A DNA stretch of 64,000 nt, from contig NW_020954702.1 of NCBI RefSeq assembly GCF_900497805.2, positions 2,089,586 to 2,153,585 on the forward strand. Direction: 5' to 3'. The notes under the pieces are model-generated. The model was not told where the DNA came from. It saw only the letters and a program-made list of their open reading frames with translations, and made no database searches. The translations under genes were made by a program, and so were the position numbers. This document shows, in pieces, positions 45,545 through 55,578 of this stretch. This stretch comes from Vombatus ursinus (taxonomy: Eukaryota > Chordata > Mammalia > Diprotodontia > Vombatidae). Within the stretch, counting starts at the first letter, position 1, and every line of letters starts with the position of its first letter.

Positions 45545-46480
45545 GAATCTAAGAGAAGATTCTGGGAACATGGTGGAATAGATAGAAAACTTTAGGCTTT
45601 CCAAATTTCGTCCACAAAAAAAAGACAGAACATTGCCTCACAGTGAATGCAGAGCAGCAGTCAGGTTAAAACAGTTGTCCTCCTAAGACAGCTTGAGAGG
45701 ACCTCAGGAAAGACTAGACTTCCAGGGGCAGAGATTTGGCCTGAGTGAAGTACAAACACCTCCAGAAAGAGATCCCAAGAGGAAAACTTACAGCTCTCTT
45801 TGTGGTGATAAAGAACTAGAAATTTCAGGGATGCCCATCAATTGGGAACTGGCAAAACAAGTTGTGGTATATGATTGTAATGGAATACTACTGCACTATA
45901 AGAAATGATGAGCTCAATGATTTTAGAAAAAATGTGGAAAGACTTGCACAAAATAGTAAAGAGCAAAATGAGCCAAACCAAGAGAATGCTGTATACAGTA
46001 TTAACAATATTGGTTTGACATTTTTTTGAGGGAGTCAGGTTAATGACTTGCCCAGGATCACTGCTAAGTCTCTGAGACTTCATTTGAACTCAGGTCTTAC
46101 TGACTCCAGGGCAGTTGCTCTATCCACTAAGCCACCTAGCTGCCTCAGCAATATTCTTTTAAGAACAACTTTTAGCAAACAAGTCATTTTGACTATTAAA
46201 AACATCCAAATTAACTATAAAGGACCTATGAAGGAAAATGCTATCTGCATCCAGAGAAAAAACTGATAAATAGAAGTATACTATGGTTTTATGTGTGTGT
46301 GAAAAAAAATATATTTTTATATATTTATATATGTGTATATACATATGTATATACATATTTTCACACACACATACATATTGATGCCTAATGGTAGCCATTT
46401 CTAGGGCAAGGGAAGGGGGGATGAGTAGAAAAAAAGAAAGTTACTTTATCACTTTATTATATATTTAAAAGGAAAAGCAA
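45545..46480 (+). mobile_element. Internally deleted L1: 5'UTR joined to ORF2 end and 3'UTR
   Basis: 45545-45768 is L1 5'UTR (compare 42510-42715). It is joined to about 28 bp matching the ORF1 region at 44402-44431 ('aaagagatccca..gaaaac'), and this is joined at about 45792 to the ORF2 C-terminus ('ctctctttgtggtgataaag', 'gtggtatatgattgtaatgg'). The 3'UTR with a TA/TG tract (46300-46375) follows, ending about 46480. A SINE interrupts it at 46022-46150. ORF1 and nearly all of ORF2 are absent. Confidence 0.75.
46022..46148 (-). mobile_element. A-tailed SINE, antisense, in L1
   Basis: 'tttttttgagggagtcaggt', 'gacttgcccaggatcactgc' and the head 'ccactaagccacctagctgc'. Flanks near aacaatatt and agcaatatt suggest a short TSD. 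Confidence 0.88.
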
Positions 46481-46494
46481 ATTGTACATAAAAA

Positions 46495-46750
46495 AATCCA
46501 GAAAGACAACTAAAAAATTAATTCCAACAATTAATAACTTCAGTGAAATTTCAGTACATATAAACAGTCATAATCAAATCAGTAATACTCAGCCAGAAGA
46601 GATAGAGAAATTTCATTTAAAATACTGTAAAGTATATAAAATATTTCAGAGTCTGCCTTCCAAAATATACAAGAACTATATAAATATAACTACAAACAAC
46701 TGTTTACAGAAATACAGACCTAAATAATTGGGAAAATGTCACTGAGAAAA
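46495..46750 (+). mobile_element. L1 ORF2 fragment (after the FADD motif)
   Basis: Frame 46482-46727 reads KKSRKTTKKLIPTINNFSEI, the diverged form of the L1 ORF2 block ENPRESSKKLLEIINNFSKV seen at 26820. It probably belongs to the same copy as 48070-49560. Confidence 0.72.
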
Positions 46751-46814
46751 TTGTCACATTTGAAACTGACCCAAATCATGTTAAGTTGCCTTTTTAAATT
46801 TATAAGCGGAATGA

Positions 46815-46935
46815 CCCTTACAATTCAACTAGTCCAAATCTTTTATTTTACAGCTAAGGAAACAGGCAAAGACAGAGGGAAGTCACTTACAGAAGGTCAC
46901 ACAGTAAGTGGCAGACTGTAATCCAAGTCTGCTAG
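46815..46935 (-). mobile_element. MIR/CORE-SINE fragment, antisense
   Basis: 'attttacagctaaggaaaca' and 'agaaggtcacacagtaagtg' match the reversed CORE. Confidence 0.65.
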
Positions 46936-47029
46936 CTCTAAAATACTATAAAGTGCATTATATGTGTAGAGAGTCCAGAGGGAGATGCAGGGCTGTGATG
47001 TATTGCTGTGAGGAATGGGGGAAACTGAA

Positions 47030-47226
47030 TCTATAAATTGAGTATTGATTTGGTACATATTGTGTGTCAGGCACTGAGCTAGTTACTGTGAACACAAAGA
47101 CCTCTCCCCCCCCAAAAAAGAAAGGAAACTAGAAATGAGTCCCTGACCTTAGGGAGCTTCTATTCTATTGGGAAGAAATAACATGTGCATGTAAATCATA
47201 TACAAACTATATACACACTGTCAATC
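47030..47226 (-). mobile_element. L2 LINE 3' end, antisense
   Basis: 'gtgtgtcaggcactgagcta', 'cctgaccttagggagcttct' and 'attctattgggaagaaataa'. It appears to continue at 47730-47990 after an LTR and a hAT fragment. Confidence 0.85.
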
Positions 47227-47656
47227 TGAATTAAAGAGAAGAGTTCCAATATAGCAAAAATTGTGATCTTTAGTAAAAAATTACAAGGTAGTTGTAGCTC
47301 AGGGTGCCACATAGCAGCAAGTGTTGGGGTATGTGAGGTGAGGGTTGGACATGGGGTTCTTACAAAGTACCGAGCAGAGGGAGAGGAGTATAATTCTTGG
47401 AAAGGCTCTACAGCAAGTGCGAGGAGCTTGGGACATTCCAAGATTTTACAAGATGAATTGTTTTGCATAACAACCAAAAATCCTTAGAGAAAGGGGGATG
47501 GGGAGTGGGGGGAATCCAGGGAAGAGCTGAGTATTTACAAAATAGCCAGAGGCTAGGGTTGGGGGGAGGAGGAGTGTGGTGGTAACACCTGGTGGCCTCA
47601 GGCATTCTGTGAGTCTGGGGATGGAGACAAGGTCAGCTTCAGTCAACTCCTAGTCA
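47227..47656 (-). mobile_element. Solo LTR, family D, antisense
   Basis: Aligns block by block with 49645-50026: 'gttgtagctcagggtgccac', 'acaagatgaattgttttgca', 'aaaatagccagaggctaggg' and 'gcttcagtcaactcctagtc'. On the minus strand it starts TGACTAGGAGTTGACTG. Fossil, no internal region. Confidence 0.72.
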
Positions 47657-47679
47657 GTAAAGGTCTACAGCAGGCAGTT

Positions 47680-47728
47680 CAGGGGTGAGGAACCTGCAGC
47701 CTACAGGCCACATGTGGTCTGACAGTCT
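47680..47728 (+). mobile_element. hAT MITE, single end
   Basis: 'caggggtgaggaacctgcag' and 'cctacaggccacatgtggtc' match the left terminal repeat of 31402-31596. The other end is missing. Confidence 0.75.
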
Positions 47729-47729
47729 A

Positions 47730-47995
47730 ATGAGATAGACAACATGAAAGCAACTATATGCAAACAAATTATACACAGGATTGTATAGGAAATAATCAAC
47801 ATAGAGAATGTGCTAAAATTAAGAGATTGGGAAAGGCTTCCTATAGAAGGTGAGATTTAAACTAGTACTTGAAGGAAGACAGGAAAGCCAGGAGGCAGAA
47901 ATGAGGAGGGAAAACATTCCAAGCATGGAGCATATCCAGCAAAAAGGCTTGGAGTTTGAAGATCAAATGTCTTGTATGAGGAATAGCAAAGAGGC
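47730..47995 (-). mobile_element. L2 LINE, antisense
   Basis: 'gaaaggcttcctatagaagg', 'tgagatttaaactagtactt' and 'aaacattccaagcatggagc' are the reversed L2 tail. Confidence 0.82.
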
Positions 47996-48069
47996 CAGTT
48001 TGACTTAATCAGAGTATGTGGGGAAGAGTAAAGTATAAGAAGACTTGGGGAGGTGGGGAAGGGTTGGGG

Positions 48070-49560
48070 AAGATGACAATTCTACCTAAACTAATTCATA
48101 TATCCAATGTCATTCCAATTAAATTACAAAAAAATTATTTTACTGAATTACAAAAAAAATCATTTGGAAGAACAAAAAGTAAAGATTATCAAAGGAACTA
48201 ATGGGAAAAAAAAATGTAAAGGAAGGAGGTTTAGCAGCACCAGATGTTAAACTATATTATAAGGCAGTAATTATGCAAACTATGTGGTACTGGCTAAGAA
48301 ATAGAAAGGTAGATCAGTGGAACAACAGAGTAGACATACAAGTTACAGCAGCAAATGAATATAGTAACCTTGTATTTGACAAGTATAAAGACTTAAATTT
48401 TTAAGATAAGAATTCATTTTTTGGTAAAAATTGTTGAAAAACTAGAAAGCAGTAGGGCAGAAATTGGGCATAGACCAATATCTTACATCATTTACCAAGA
48501 TAAGATCAAAATGGATACACGACATAGATATAAGGAGAGAGATTACAAGAAAATTTGAAAAACATGGAACATATTACTTAGCAGACTTATGGATAGGAGA
48601 ATAATTTATGAAAAAAACAAGAGCTAGAGAGCAGAGTGAGGTATAAAATGAATAATTTTGATTACATTAAACTAAAAAGGGGTTGTACAAATAAAAACAA
48701 TGCAGCCAAGATCAGAAGGAAAGCAGATAACTCATATCTCAAATATAGAAAGAACTAAGTCAGATTTATAAGAATACAAATCATTCCCCAATTGATAAAA
48801 GGCCAAAGGATATGAACAAGTAGTTTTCCAATGAAGAAATCAAAACAATTTATAGTCATATAAATAATACTCTAAATCACTGTTGTTTAGAGAAATGCAG
48901 ACTAAAAACTAGAGATATCATTCTATGTCTATCAGATTGGCTAAAATGATAGAAGAGGAAGTGACAAATATTGGAGGTGATATGGAAAAATTGGGACACT
49001 GATTCACTGTTGGTGGAACAGTGAACTGATCCAACCATTTTGCAGAGCAATCTGGAATTATGCCCAAAGAATTATGAAATTGTCTATACCATTTGACCCA
49101 GCAATACCACTACTGAGTCTATTTCCAAAGAGGATCAGGGAAAAAGGAAAAGAACATATAGGTTCTAAAGGAAAAGAACCAACATGTTCTAAAATATTTA
49201 TAGCAGCTCTCTTTGTGGTGGCAAAGAACTATAAATTGTGGACATGCCTGTCAACTGGGGAATGACTAAACAAGTTGTGGTATATCATTTTGATGGAATA
49301 CTACTGTGCTAGAAATGATGAGCTCAAAGATTTTAGAAAAACATGCAATGACTTGTATGAAATAACAAAGAGAGAAATGAACAGAACCAAGAGAACAAGA
49401 ATGTTGTATACAGTAACAGCAATATTGTTTTAAGAACAACTTTGAGCAACCAAGTCATTTTGACTATTATAAATACCCAAATTAACTACAAAGGACCTGT
49501 GAAGGAAGATGCTATCTGCATCCAGAGAAAGAACTGATAAATAGATGCATAAAATGATTA
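48070..49560 (+). mobile_element. L1 LINE, ORF2 C-terminal half and 3'UTR
   Basis: Frames at 48016-48201 (TILPKLIHISNVIPIKLQKNYF) and 48201-48404 (GGLAAPDVKLYYKAVIMQTMWYWLRNRKVDQWNNR) are ORF2. 48770-49420 carries the C-terminal text, then the 3'UTR 'aagtcattttgactattata', 'gatgctatctgcatccagag'. Same subfamily as 45792-46480. Broken in many places. Confidence 0.9.
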
Positions 49561-49640
49561 TACAAATATAAATATGTGTGTATATTCATGTATGTATATG
49601 TGTACCTGTATGTATATACATATATGTGTATGGGTGTGTA
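49561..49640. repeat. (TA/TG)n microsatellite in L1 3'UTR
   Basis: Alternating 'tatgtgtgtatatt' and 'tatatacatatatgtg' motifs. Confidence 0.85.
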
Positions 49641-49644
49641 TTCA

Positions 49645-50026
49645 TTGAACTTGAATTTTAATGAAAACGGTCAATACAACAAAATTGAGATCTTTAATCC
49701 AGGCAAGTGAGTTGCAGCTTGGGATGCCACACAGCAAGTGCTAGGGTACCCAAGGAGGGGACTGGGAACAGGGTTTATAGGGTACTAAGGCAGAGAGGAT
49801 GACAAGGCTGCAGGTGGGAGGGGTTAGACATCTCAAAGTTTAACAAGGTAAGCTGTTTTACATAACAAGCAAAAGTCCATTAAGAAAGGTGGCAATCTGG
49901 GGGATGGGGGGAGTTTGGGAGGTCTACAACATAACCAGAGGCTGGAAATGACACAGTCTGATCAACCTCAGACAATTCATTGGCCTGGGAATGGGGACCA
50001 AGACAGCTTCAGTCAGTTCTTAGTCA
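49645..50026 (-). mobile_element. Solo LTR, family D, antisense
   Basis: On the minus strand it begins TGACTAAGAACTGACTG, has 'ccctataaaccctg' as a TATA region (near 49770-49785) and 'attaaag' before the end. Second copy of 47227-47656. It lies in the L1 3'UTR microsatellite. Confidence 0.75.
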
Positions 50027-50029
50027 ACT

Positions 50030-50030
<1 letters not shown>

Positions 50031-50063
<33 letters not shown>

Positions 50064-50093
50064 ATTCGCATATGTGAGCGTGCACCCAAGCAC

Positions 50094-50142
<49 letters not shown>

Positions 50143-50155
50143 TATACATACACAT
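50031..50155. repeat. (TG)n - (TA)n - (CA)n compound microsatellite
   Basis: About 15 TG units at 50031-50061, a 34-bp spacer, about 14 TA units at 50097-50128, then (CA)n and 'catatacatacacatat'. The TG and CA runs are complementary across the TA core. Confidence 0.95.
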
Positions 50156-50209
50156 ATTTGTGTCTAATGGTGGGGGGGGAGAAACAAAGGGAAAAAAATA
50201 TATCTCTTC

Positions 50210-50505
50210 TATACATCCCCTTTTCTTTATTTACACATGGTATAGACCCTAATCACATCAAGCCTAGACTACTGGCACACCTGGGCCACCACTCCTTAAT
50301 TCCATCCAGATCTTCTCATTGTCTTTTTTTTGTATATAAGTATCAATCTCCTGCCATCAAGCCCCAGATTCATTGGGAATACAGCCTGATCTATTGGTGT
50401 TACAATAAACCTCAGTACCTTGACTGAAAGAAGGCTTGAGTGCTTGAATTCTTTCTAGGCAGACATGCCCAGTACCCTTACAGCCAGTACCCCAAACTAC
50501 ATCAC
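50210..50505 (+). mobile_element. LTR fragment, family A, sense
   Basis: 'tgaaagaaggcttgagtgct', 'tgaattctttctaggcagac' and the end 'ccccaaactacatca' match the 3' half of 43501-44062. The 5' part is diverged or missing. Confidence 0.7.
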
Positions 50506-50511
50506 CTCCAT

Positions 50512-50811
50512 TCAATAAACTACAATGCCTCCCTATTACCTCTAGGATCAAATATTAAATCCTCTCTTGGGCTTTTAAATCCCTTCACAACCTAGTGCAT
50601 TTCTACCTTTCAGTCTCATTACACATTTCTTCCCCTCTATGTACTTGAAAAACCAGTCAAACTAGCCAACTTGCTGTTTCTCACACATAACCCTCCATTT
50701 CCTTTCTGTGCCTTTCCACTTGCTCCCTCTGTCCTTGGAAAGCTCTCCCAACTCCCAACTACTTGGCTTCTTTCACAATTCAATTGAAATCCCATCTTCA
50801 AGAACTGGTAA
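50512..50811 (+). mobile_element. L2 LINE, sense (left part)
   Basis: 'aatgcctccctattacctct', 'aggatcaaatattaaatcct', 'ccttggaaagctctcccaac' and 'aattgaaatcccatcttcaa' are the late ORF and 3' part of L2. It continues at 51075 after an L1 tail. Confidence 0.88.
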
Positions 50812-51074
50812 ACATAAATATGTATAAAATAATTTTATATATATATATATATATACCTATTTGTGCCTAATGGCAGCCATCTCTGGGGGGGAGGGGAAGA
50901 AAAAAGGGAAAAAAAAAAGAAATTTACATGATAACTTTATTATATATTTAAGAGGAATAGCAAGTTGTACATAATAGATTTGCAGTTTTATGTGCAATCA
51001 TCTTTTTTTATTATTATACTATGTTAGGGAAATGCTTGTATTGTTTCATAAATTAAAAATAAAATAATTTTTTA
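50812..51074 (+). mobile_element. L1 3'UTR insertion in L2
   Basis: Starts near a (TA)n run (50836-50856), then 'gtgcctaatggcagccatct', 'ttacatgataactttattat' and 'agcaagttgtacataataga', ending A-rich. Same 3'UTR type as 46376-46480. It splits the L2 cleanly. Confidence 0.8.
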
Positions 51075-51348
51075 AAACTCCATCTTCTATAGTGTGTCTT
51101 TCTTGGTCTCTCCCTTACCCACTCACCCTTCCCTTCCCGATTCCAAATGATTTCCTTCTGAGATTATTTTCCATACATATTTATATTTATATATAATCAC
51201 TTATATGTTCTCTTTCCATTTCGAACATGTGCTCCTTGAGGACAGGAAAGGCATTTTTGCTTTTCTTTGTATATACAGTGTTTAGCAAGGTGCTTTGCTT
51301 AATAAAACAATAAATATTTGTTGTGTGACTGACTAGCTCAGAAGCATT
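51075..51348 (+). mobile_element. L2 LINE 3' end, sense (right part)
   Basis: 'tccatcttctatagtgtgtc' resumes the L2 text. 'gctccttgaggacaggaaag' and 'aataaatatttgttgtgtga' form the terminus. Confidence 0.9.
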
Positions 51349-51739
51349 CTCATAGGAAAGGATTAGTAATCACATCACTTCAACCTGATGTATTATAGAG
51401 TTTCAGGTGGTCTGAAGATTTTATCTCAGAACAACAGTTGAAGCAACAGGAAGCTGTTGAAGAGAGGCACATTAATCAATCATTGCACTCTCTCAGTGAA
51501 TGGAGCAGCTGGCTTTTTAGATGGTGAAAAAGCTGTAACCAGTTTCCATAGTGGACCTTGTTTCAGATGACCCTGAAAATAGAGCTGATGACCATCTGGA
51601 ATGTAAAAAAATGTTTTTTAGAGAACAAAGGAGAAGTTGGTCTGGACAATGGCAGTGTGATGTCTTTTGTAGAAGACATTGGCAGCTTTGCAGTGTCAAT
51701 GGTGTGAGTTGCCCCTCCAATACATATCATCCCATCTCA
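51349..51739. other. Unassigned sequence with short open frames
   Basis: A + frame near 51540-51712 is open for about 50 codons and contains LDNGSVMSFVEDIGSFAVSMV, but has no start codon, splice site or family I can name. It may be an old gene or repeat fragment. Confidence 0.3.
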
Positions 51740-51885
51740 ATGTGTACATCCTGGGGGGAAGTGAGGGGGGAGAGAAGAAAAAAAAGGGAAAAAGAAAAAA
51801 AAGAAATTTACATGATAACTTTATATAATCATACACACAAATATACACCTATTTGTGTCTAATGGTAGCCATGGGGAGTTGGGAG
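51740..51885 (+). mobile_element. L1 3'UTR-like fragment
   Basis: A/G-rich run, then 'aaatttacatgataacttta' and 'tttgtgtctaatggtagcca', the blocks of the L1 3'UTR at 50860-50950 but in shuffled order. Confidence 0.55.
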
Positions 51886-52111
51886 GGTGGGAGTGGGGGT
51901 AAATAGAAAGACCTTGGACGCGTTTGCAGTGTGGATGCATCATCCCCACTTCTAATTCCAACCGATGTCCATCCACTCTTCTCATTGAGTATGTATGTAC
52001 TCATGGAAACTCAATTTTTATGGGAAGAATGTTATATTATTACTTGATTTAATTAAAATACCTCTTACATACTGTGTTGTTATAGCTGACTGGTAAAAGT
52101 AAAATCTTTTT

Positions 52112-52132
52112 TTGGCGGGGGGGGGGGGGGGT
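52112..52132 (+). repeat. Poly-G run
   Basis: 'ggcg' followed by about 16 G, unusual in this AT-rich region and able to form quadruplex structures. Confidence 0.9.
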
Positions 52133-52264
52133 TGTCAGCTATAGTTTGTAAAAAAAAAAAACAAAAAAAACTCACCCTCCCCAACCCCAAATATTTAGAA
52201 CTTAGGATGACTAACTAGGGGCTTAGAGTAAGAAAGACCCTGTGGGGCACATATGGATCATAAA

Positions 52265-52450
52265 TTTGGAGCTGGAAGGACCTTAGTATATATATTTAGT
52301 ATAATCTCAACATTCTACGGAGGAGTTAACAATCTCAGAGAAATTGGGACTTGGTAAGGTTGTGGAGGCAGTAAATTGCTGAGCTAACTTTTGAACCCAA
52401 GTCTTCCTGACTCCAAATTCAGTACCCTTTCCACTTCGCCTATAGTCCCT
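52265..52450 (-). mobile_element. MIR/CORE-SINE, antisense, old
   Basis: 'ttggagctggaaggacctta', 'ttgaacccaagtcttcctga' and 'ttccacttcgcc' fit a diverged reversed MIR. Confidence 0.6.
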
Positions 52451-53131
52451 GCCCTGAAGTTTATTGCACACTATTTTAACTGCATTATAACTGAAAAGAG
52501 GTAGCCTTCTGATGAGCTAGACTGAAGGGAAACTGTTGAAGAGGCCCACCCTAAAAATGAACTGGGGGCAAATCCAGCAGTTTTGGAAATTAAACATTAA
52601 CAGTTATCCAACACGTTTAAACTACTCTTAAAGTGTTTATATAGTACTTACTATATATAGCATACTATATATAGAATATTGCTTTTTGTTAAGAGAAATC
52701 TGCCTATCCTCCCTTCCAACTGCGTCCTTTTAATATACATCTGTAAATAATATACACAACCTGTTTTGCTTAATATACTTAGTCCAGGTCTTAGCTGTCA
52801 ACTCTGTTTAGGGTTAAGAAAATTCTTTGTCTTTCCACTTCGTACTCTTTCGCTGAAATTTAAGGCGATTTCTTTCTTCCCAGGGGATACAACGAGAGCC
52901 AGGCTCTCCTTTTAATTACACTTGTGTCCATTACTTAAGGCTCTCTTTAATCCAGGGGGTCAGGTAAAATGAAGTGTAAATCTGTCTGCGAGCAGTCAGA
53001 AAAATGTATCCTATCTCCAGGGGATAGCTGCCAGACTTCGCTCAGGGAATGCAGCTCTCTCAGCCAAAAGCGAAGGGGGTCTTGAGTGTGCCATACCTTT
53101 TCTAAAAAAAAAAACAAACTGTAATTGTTGG

Positions 53132-53617
53132 TTGACCTATTTAAAAGAAAAGACTCCCGAGCAGGGCGGTGGCTTGAGCAGAGGGGATTCCAATTTCTCC
53201 AGCCAAACCACCCTCGGGCTGTTGGTGCCTTTTCTCACTCGCGGCCGGCGGGCACTTGCAGCCCTGCTCTCCACCACCTGGGTCCCCAGACCCCAGGAGG
53301 GTGGTCCCGGGGCGCCGGCGCGGGGCTCGCCGCGCAGGGCGAGAAAGCTCTGCAGCGCGCTCAGACCTTGAACCCTCGAGCACAGGCGAGGCGTTAAAGC
53401 CCAGGCTCGGCAACCCGAGCGGAAGTGACGCCAGCTTCACCTGCTCGCCCTAGTGCGGGCTGGGAGAGGGAGAGGGCAGCGGCTGCGAGGTGTGGGTGAG
53501 CCGGGAGGGCCGGGGGAGTGCGGACCGGAGTGAGGGCAGCCTGTGTGTGTGTGTGTGCGTGTGCGTGTGCGTGTGCGTGTCCGCGGCCGGAGCGCAGATC
53601 CCGGGCCGCCCCTCGCC
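53132..53617 (+). promoter_or_regulatory. CpG island promoter and 5'UTR of the downstream gene
   Basis: From about 53210 the sequence turns abruptly GC-rich with frequent CpG (for example 'ggggcgccggcgcggggctc' at 53308), while 50 kb upstream is AT-rich and CpG-poor. A TATA-like 'tatttaaaag' lies at 53138-53147. The island runs through the first coding exon and fades in the intron by about 53800. The region just before the ATG is free of transposons. The start site of transcription cannot be fixed; a CpG-island promoter usually has several. Confidence 0.85.
53542..53580 (+). repeat. (TG)n(CGTGTG)n tract in the 5'UTR
   Basis: Eight TG units followed by four 'gcgtgt' units, ending 38 bp before the ATG. 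It is alternating purine-pyrimidine, GC-containing, and inside the CpG island. Confidence 0.95.
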
Positions 53618-53660
53618 ATGAAGCTGCTCTTGGGCGTCGCGCTCCTGTGCTGGACCGCGG
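53618..53660 (+). CDS. First coding exon: signal peptide of a secreted or type I membrane protein
   Basis: ATG at 53618 has G at -3 in 'ctcgccATGa'. The 14 complete codons read MKLLLGVALLCWTA, plus one base (G) of codon 15, and the exon ends at a strong donor (gcgg|gtgagt, GT at 53661). This is a basic residue followed by a hydrophobic core, the start of a cleaved signal peptide, with a phase-1 intron near its end. That arrangement is common where the next exon encodes an Ig, EGF, Sushi or similar module. Family identity cannot be proven from this. The length (43 coding bases, phase 1) and the M-x-LLL...LLC pattern fit the first exon of CXADR as I remember it (MALLLCFVLLCGVV), so CXADR is one candidate; other Ig-superfamily or matrix proteins fit too. 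The ORFs of 65-112 codons over the island on both strands are treated as shadows. Confidence 0.78.
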
Positions 53661-55384
53661 GTGAGTAGAGGAAAGAGGATGGATCCCCACTGGATTCCTG
53701 CAGGTCCGGGAATCACCCCGCCCGTGTTCACCCTGGGTGCAATGGGGCGGAGAGACAAAGGACTGGGACTCCGTACCCGGGGTAGCAATGAAGCGGCTTG
53801 AAGGGGGTTTTGCGAATGGGGCGTGTAGGTGCTATGGGTCCTTTACGTGGTGATTGGGAAAATCATCGGGAGGTGCCCCCGGACCTCGGGGCTTGTTTGT
53901 TGGTTTGGGGGAAGACAGCCTGGTGGGAGAGATAAAGAGGCCCCGAGGGAGCCATGAAACAAAGAAATTATCGAAATGCATCGGTCTCCTAGGGGTTCAG
54001 GATTGAACTCCTACTGCAGGGAAGCTGAAATGGTGTGACCACCCTCTCTTCTAGGGCTGGTTCCCAAAATGGGTGGTGTGTGTAATTGATGTGTTTGGCG
54101 GGGGAAGGGAAACTGAGGGGTGGGGGGGATGAACTAGCCTGGGAAGGGACTTTTCCGACACCGCCACCTCTTTGCTTTCTCTTCCTAATTTGCTCCTATC
54201 TTTTTTTCTTCTCCTTCCTTCAGTGGTATCGATGCATTTCCACTGGTTTTCTGTTTCTCTGGCCCACTTTTGTTTGTCATTTTATCGTTTCCGGCCTGGG
54301 ACACCTGTATTTTAAGTCCTAGAAGGTGAAATTGCAGATATTTAACGCTTGCCGTTTTTAAAAGGTCTCTGTGACCTGGTGGCACCTGTGATCCACTAGT
54401 TTTTTTAGAGCAAGGTACAGAGTAAACATTAGCAGGAGTTAGTGTAGATTGTGAATGATCTAAGCGGGAACCATTTCTTCCAAACAAAATCAAATGGAGA
54501 TTTCCTGCAAAAGGATTAGTTTCTGTAGGGGAAAAAAAAGGTATCAATGCATTAAAGAAGAATGGGTTGTTTTATTTCTTAATTTCTAATTAGTAAAGTT
54601 CTTTTGGATAAAATGCCATGTGGGATTTAAAAATTTTTAAAGCACTTTATGCAGGATTTTTTTTGTGGAGGGAAGTATAATATCTGCATATTATTATATA
54701 CCCATATATATACACATATATGTGTGTATTTGGAACAGAGGTAGACCTAGCATTTTGTTTTTATTCCTGTGGAAGCAGTGTTTTTTGGTGCCAACTCTTT
54801 TGAAAATAAAATGGTTCAGTTTATTTTGTCAGACTTCCCTATTTCACAACTTTGTGATTTGTGTTTTGCACAGCACCTGGAAGATTAAATGTTAACTGTA
54901 TTTTGCAGCAGAATTGGGATGGCACTTTCCGTTTCCTGTTGAAATGTGAAATCCATTGTTGCTGTCATGGCTGTGAATATTACTCATGGCATGGAAATTT
55001 TATTTTGAAAGTAATTACTGGCTTGAAACTTTACCGCTATCTGGTTTTTGTTACCTAAAGTTGACTTAAATTGTTTGGTAAAACCATAGACTACTCATTT
55101 TTGAAATAGCTTTATTGTTTTTTCTGTATCTCTTGGGAGAGTGTTTAGGTGAAAGCAGTCACATTTGGAGGATTGAAATGGAGAAATGGACAGATCATCT
55201 AGATGATCTCTTCAGCAAACTGTTTTAAATAGGCTTAGCTAGTTAATTGTTTTATTGTAGATACATTTTTTCTAGAATTCAACATTTTGCTAGTAATATT
55301 TTGTATTGTACATTAAAATTCACATTCTTTTCCCAGGAATGGGAACTCAAAGTGTCATATAGCAGTATGAAATTATCATTGTTT

Positions 55385-55530
55385 AAGAAAGGGACCTTAG
55401 TGATCACTGAACCTAACTCCTCCTTTTATGGATGAGGAAACCTGTAGTGGAAGAGGGGTAATTCAAACCCAGGTCTTCTAACGTTAAAATCTGAAGTCCT
55501 TTCCATTGTACCAGCCCTGCCCTTTTTTCA
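55385..55530 (-). mobile_element. MIR/CORE-SINE fragment, antisense
   Basis: 'gggaccttagtgatcactga', 'ttatggatgaggaaacctgt' and 'ttcaaacccaggtcttctaa' match the reversed MIR. Confidence 0.7.
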
Positions 55531-55578
55531 GATTTCTTGGTGACAATTTTAGAAATCCTCTAGTAAGATTGAAGAGGT

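Noticed and set aside
51540-51712. Open + frame containing LDNGSVMSFVEDIGSFAVSMV
   Set aside because: No start, splice site or family; adjacent to L1 3'UTR-like debris. Noted only as unassigned sequence.
1-53000. CRISPR-like or operon-like arrangements
   Set aside because: Repeats are dispersed SINEs, LINEs and microsatellites, not regularly spaced direct repeats, and the organism is clearly a mammal.
53125-53788. Several overlapping ORFs of 60-112 codons on both strands in the CpG island
   Set aside because: GC-rich DNA has few stops; the frames are proline/arginine rich, disagree with each other, and one reads through the (TG)n tract. Only the short ATG-to-donor frame has a signal peptide and splice site.
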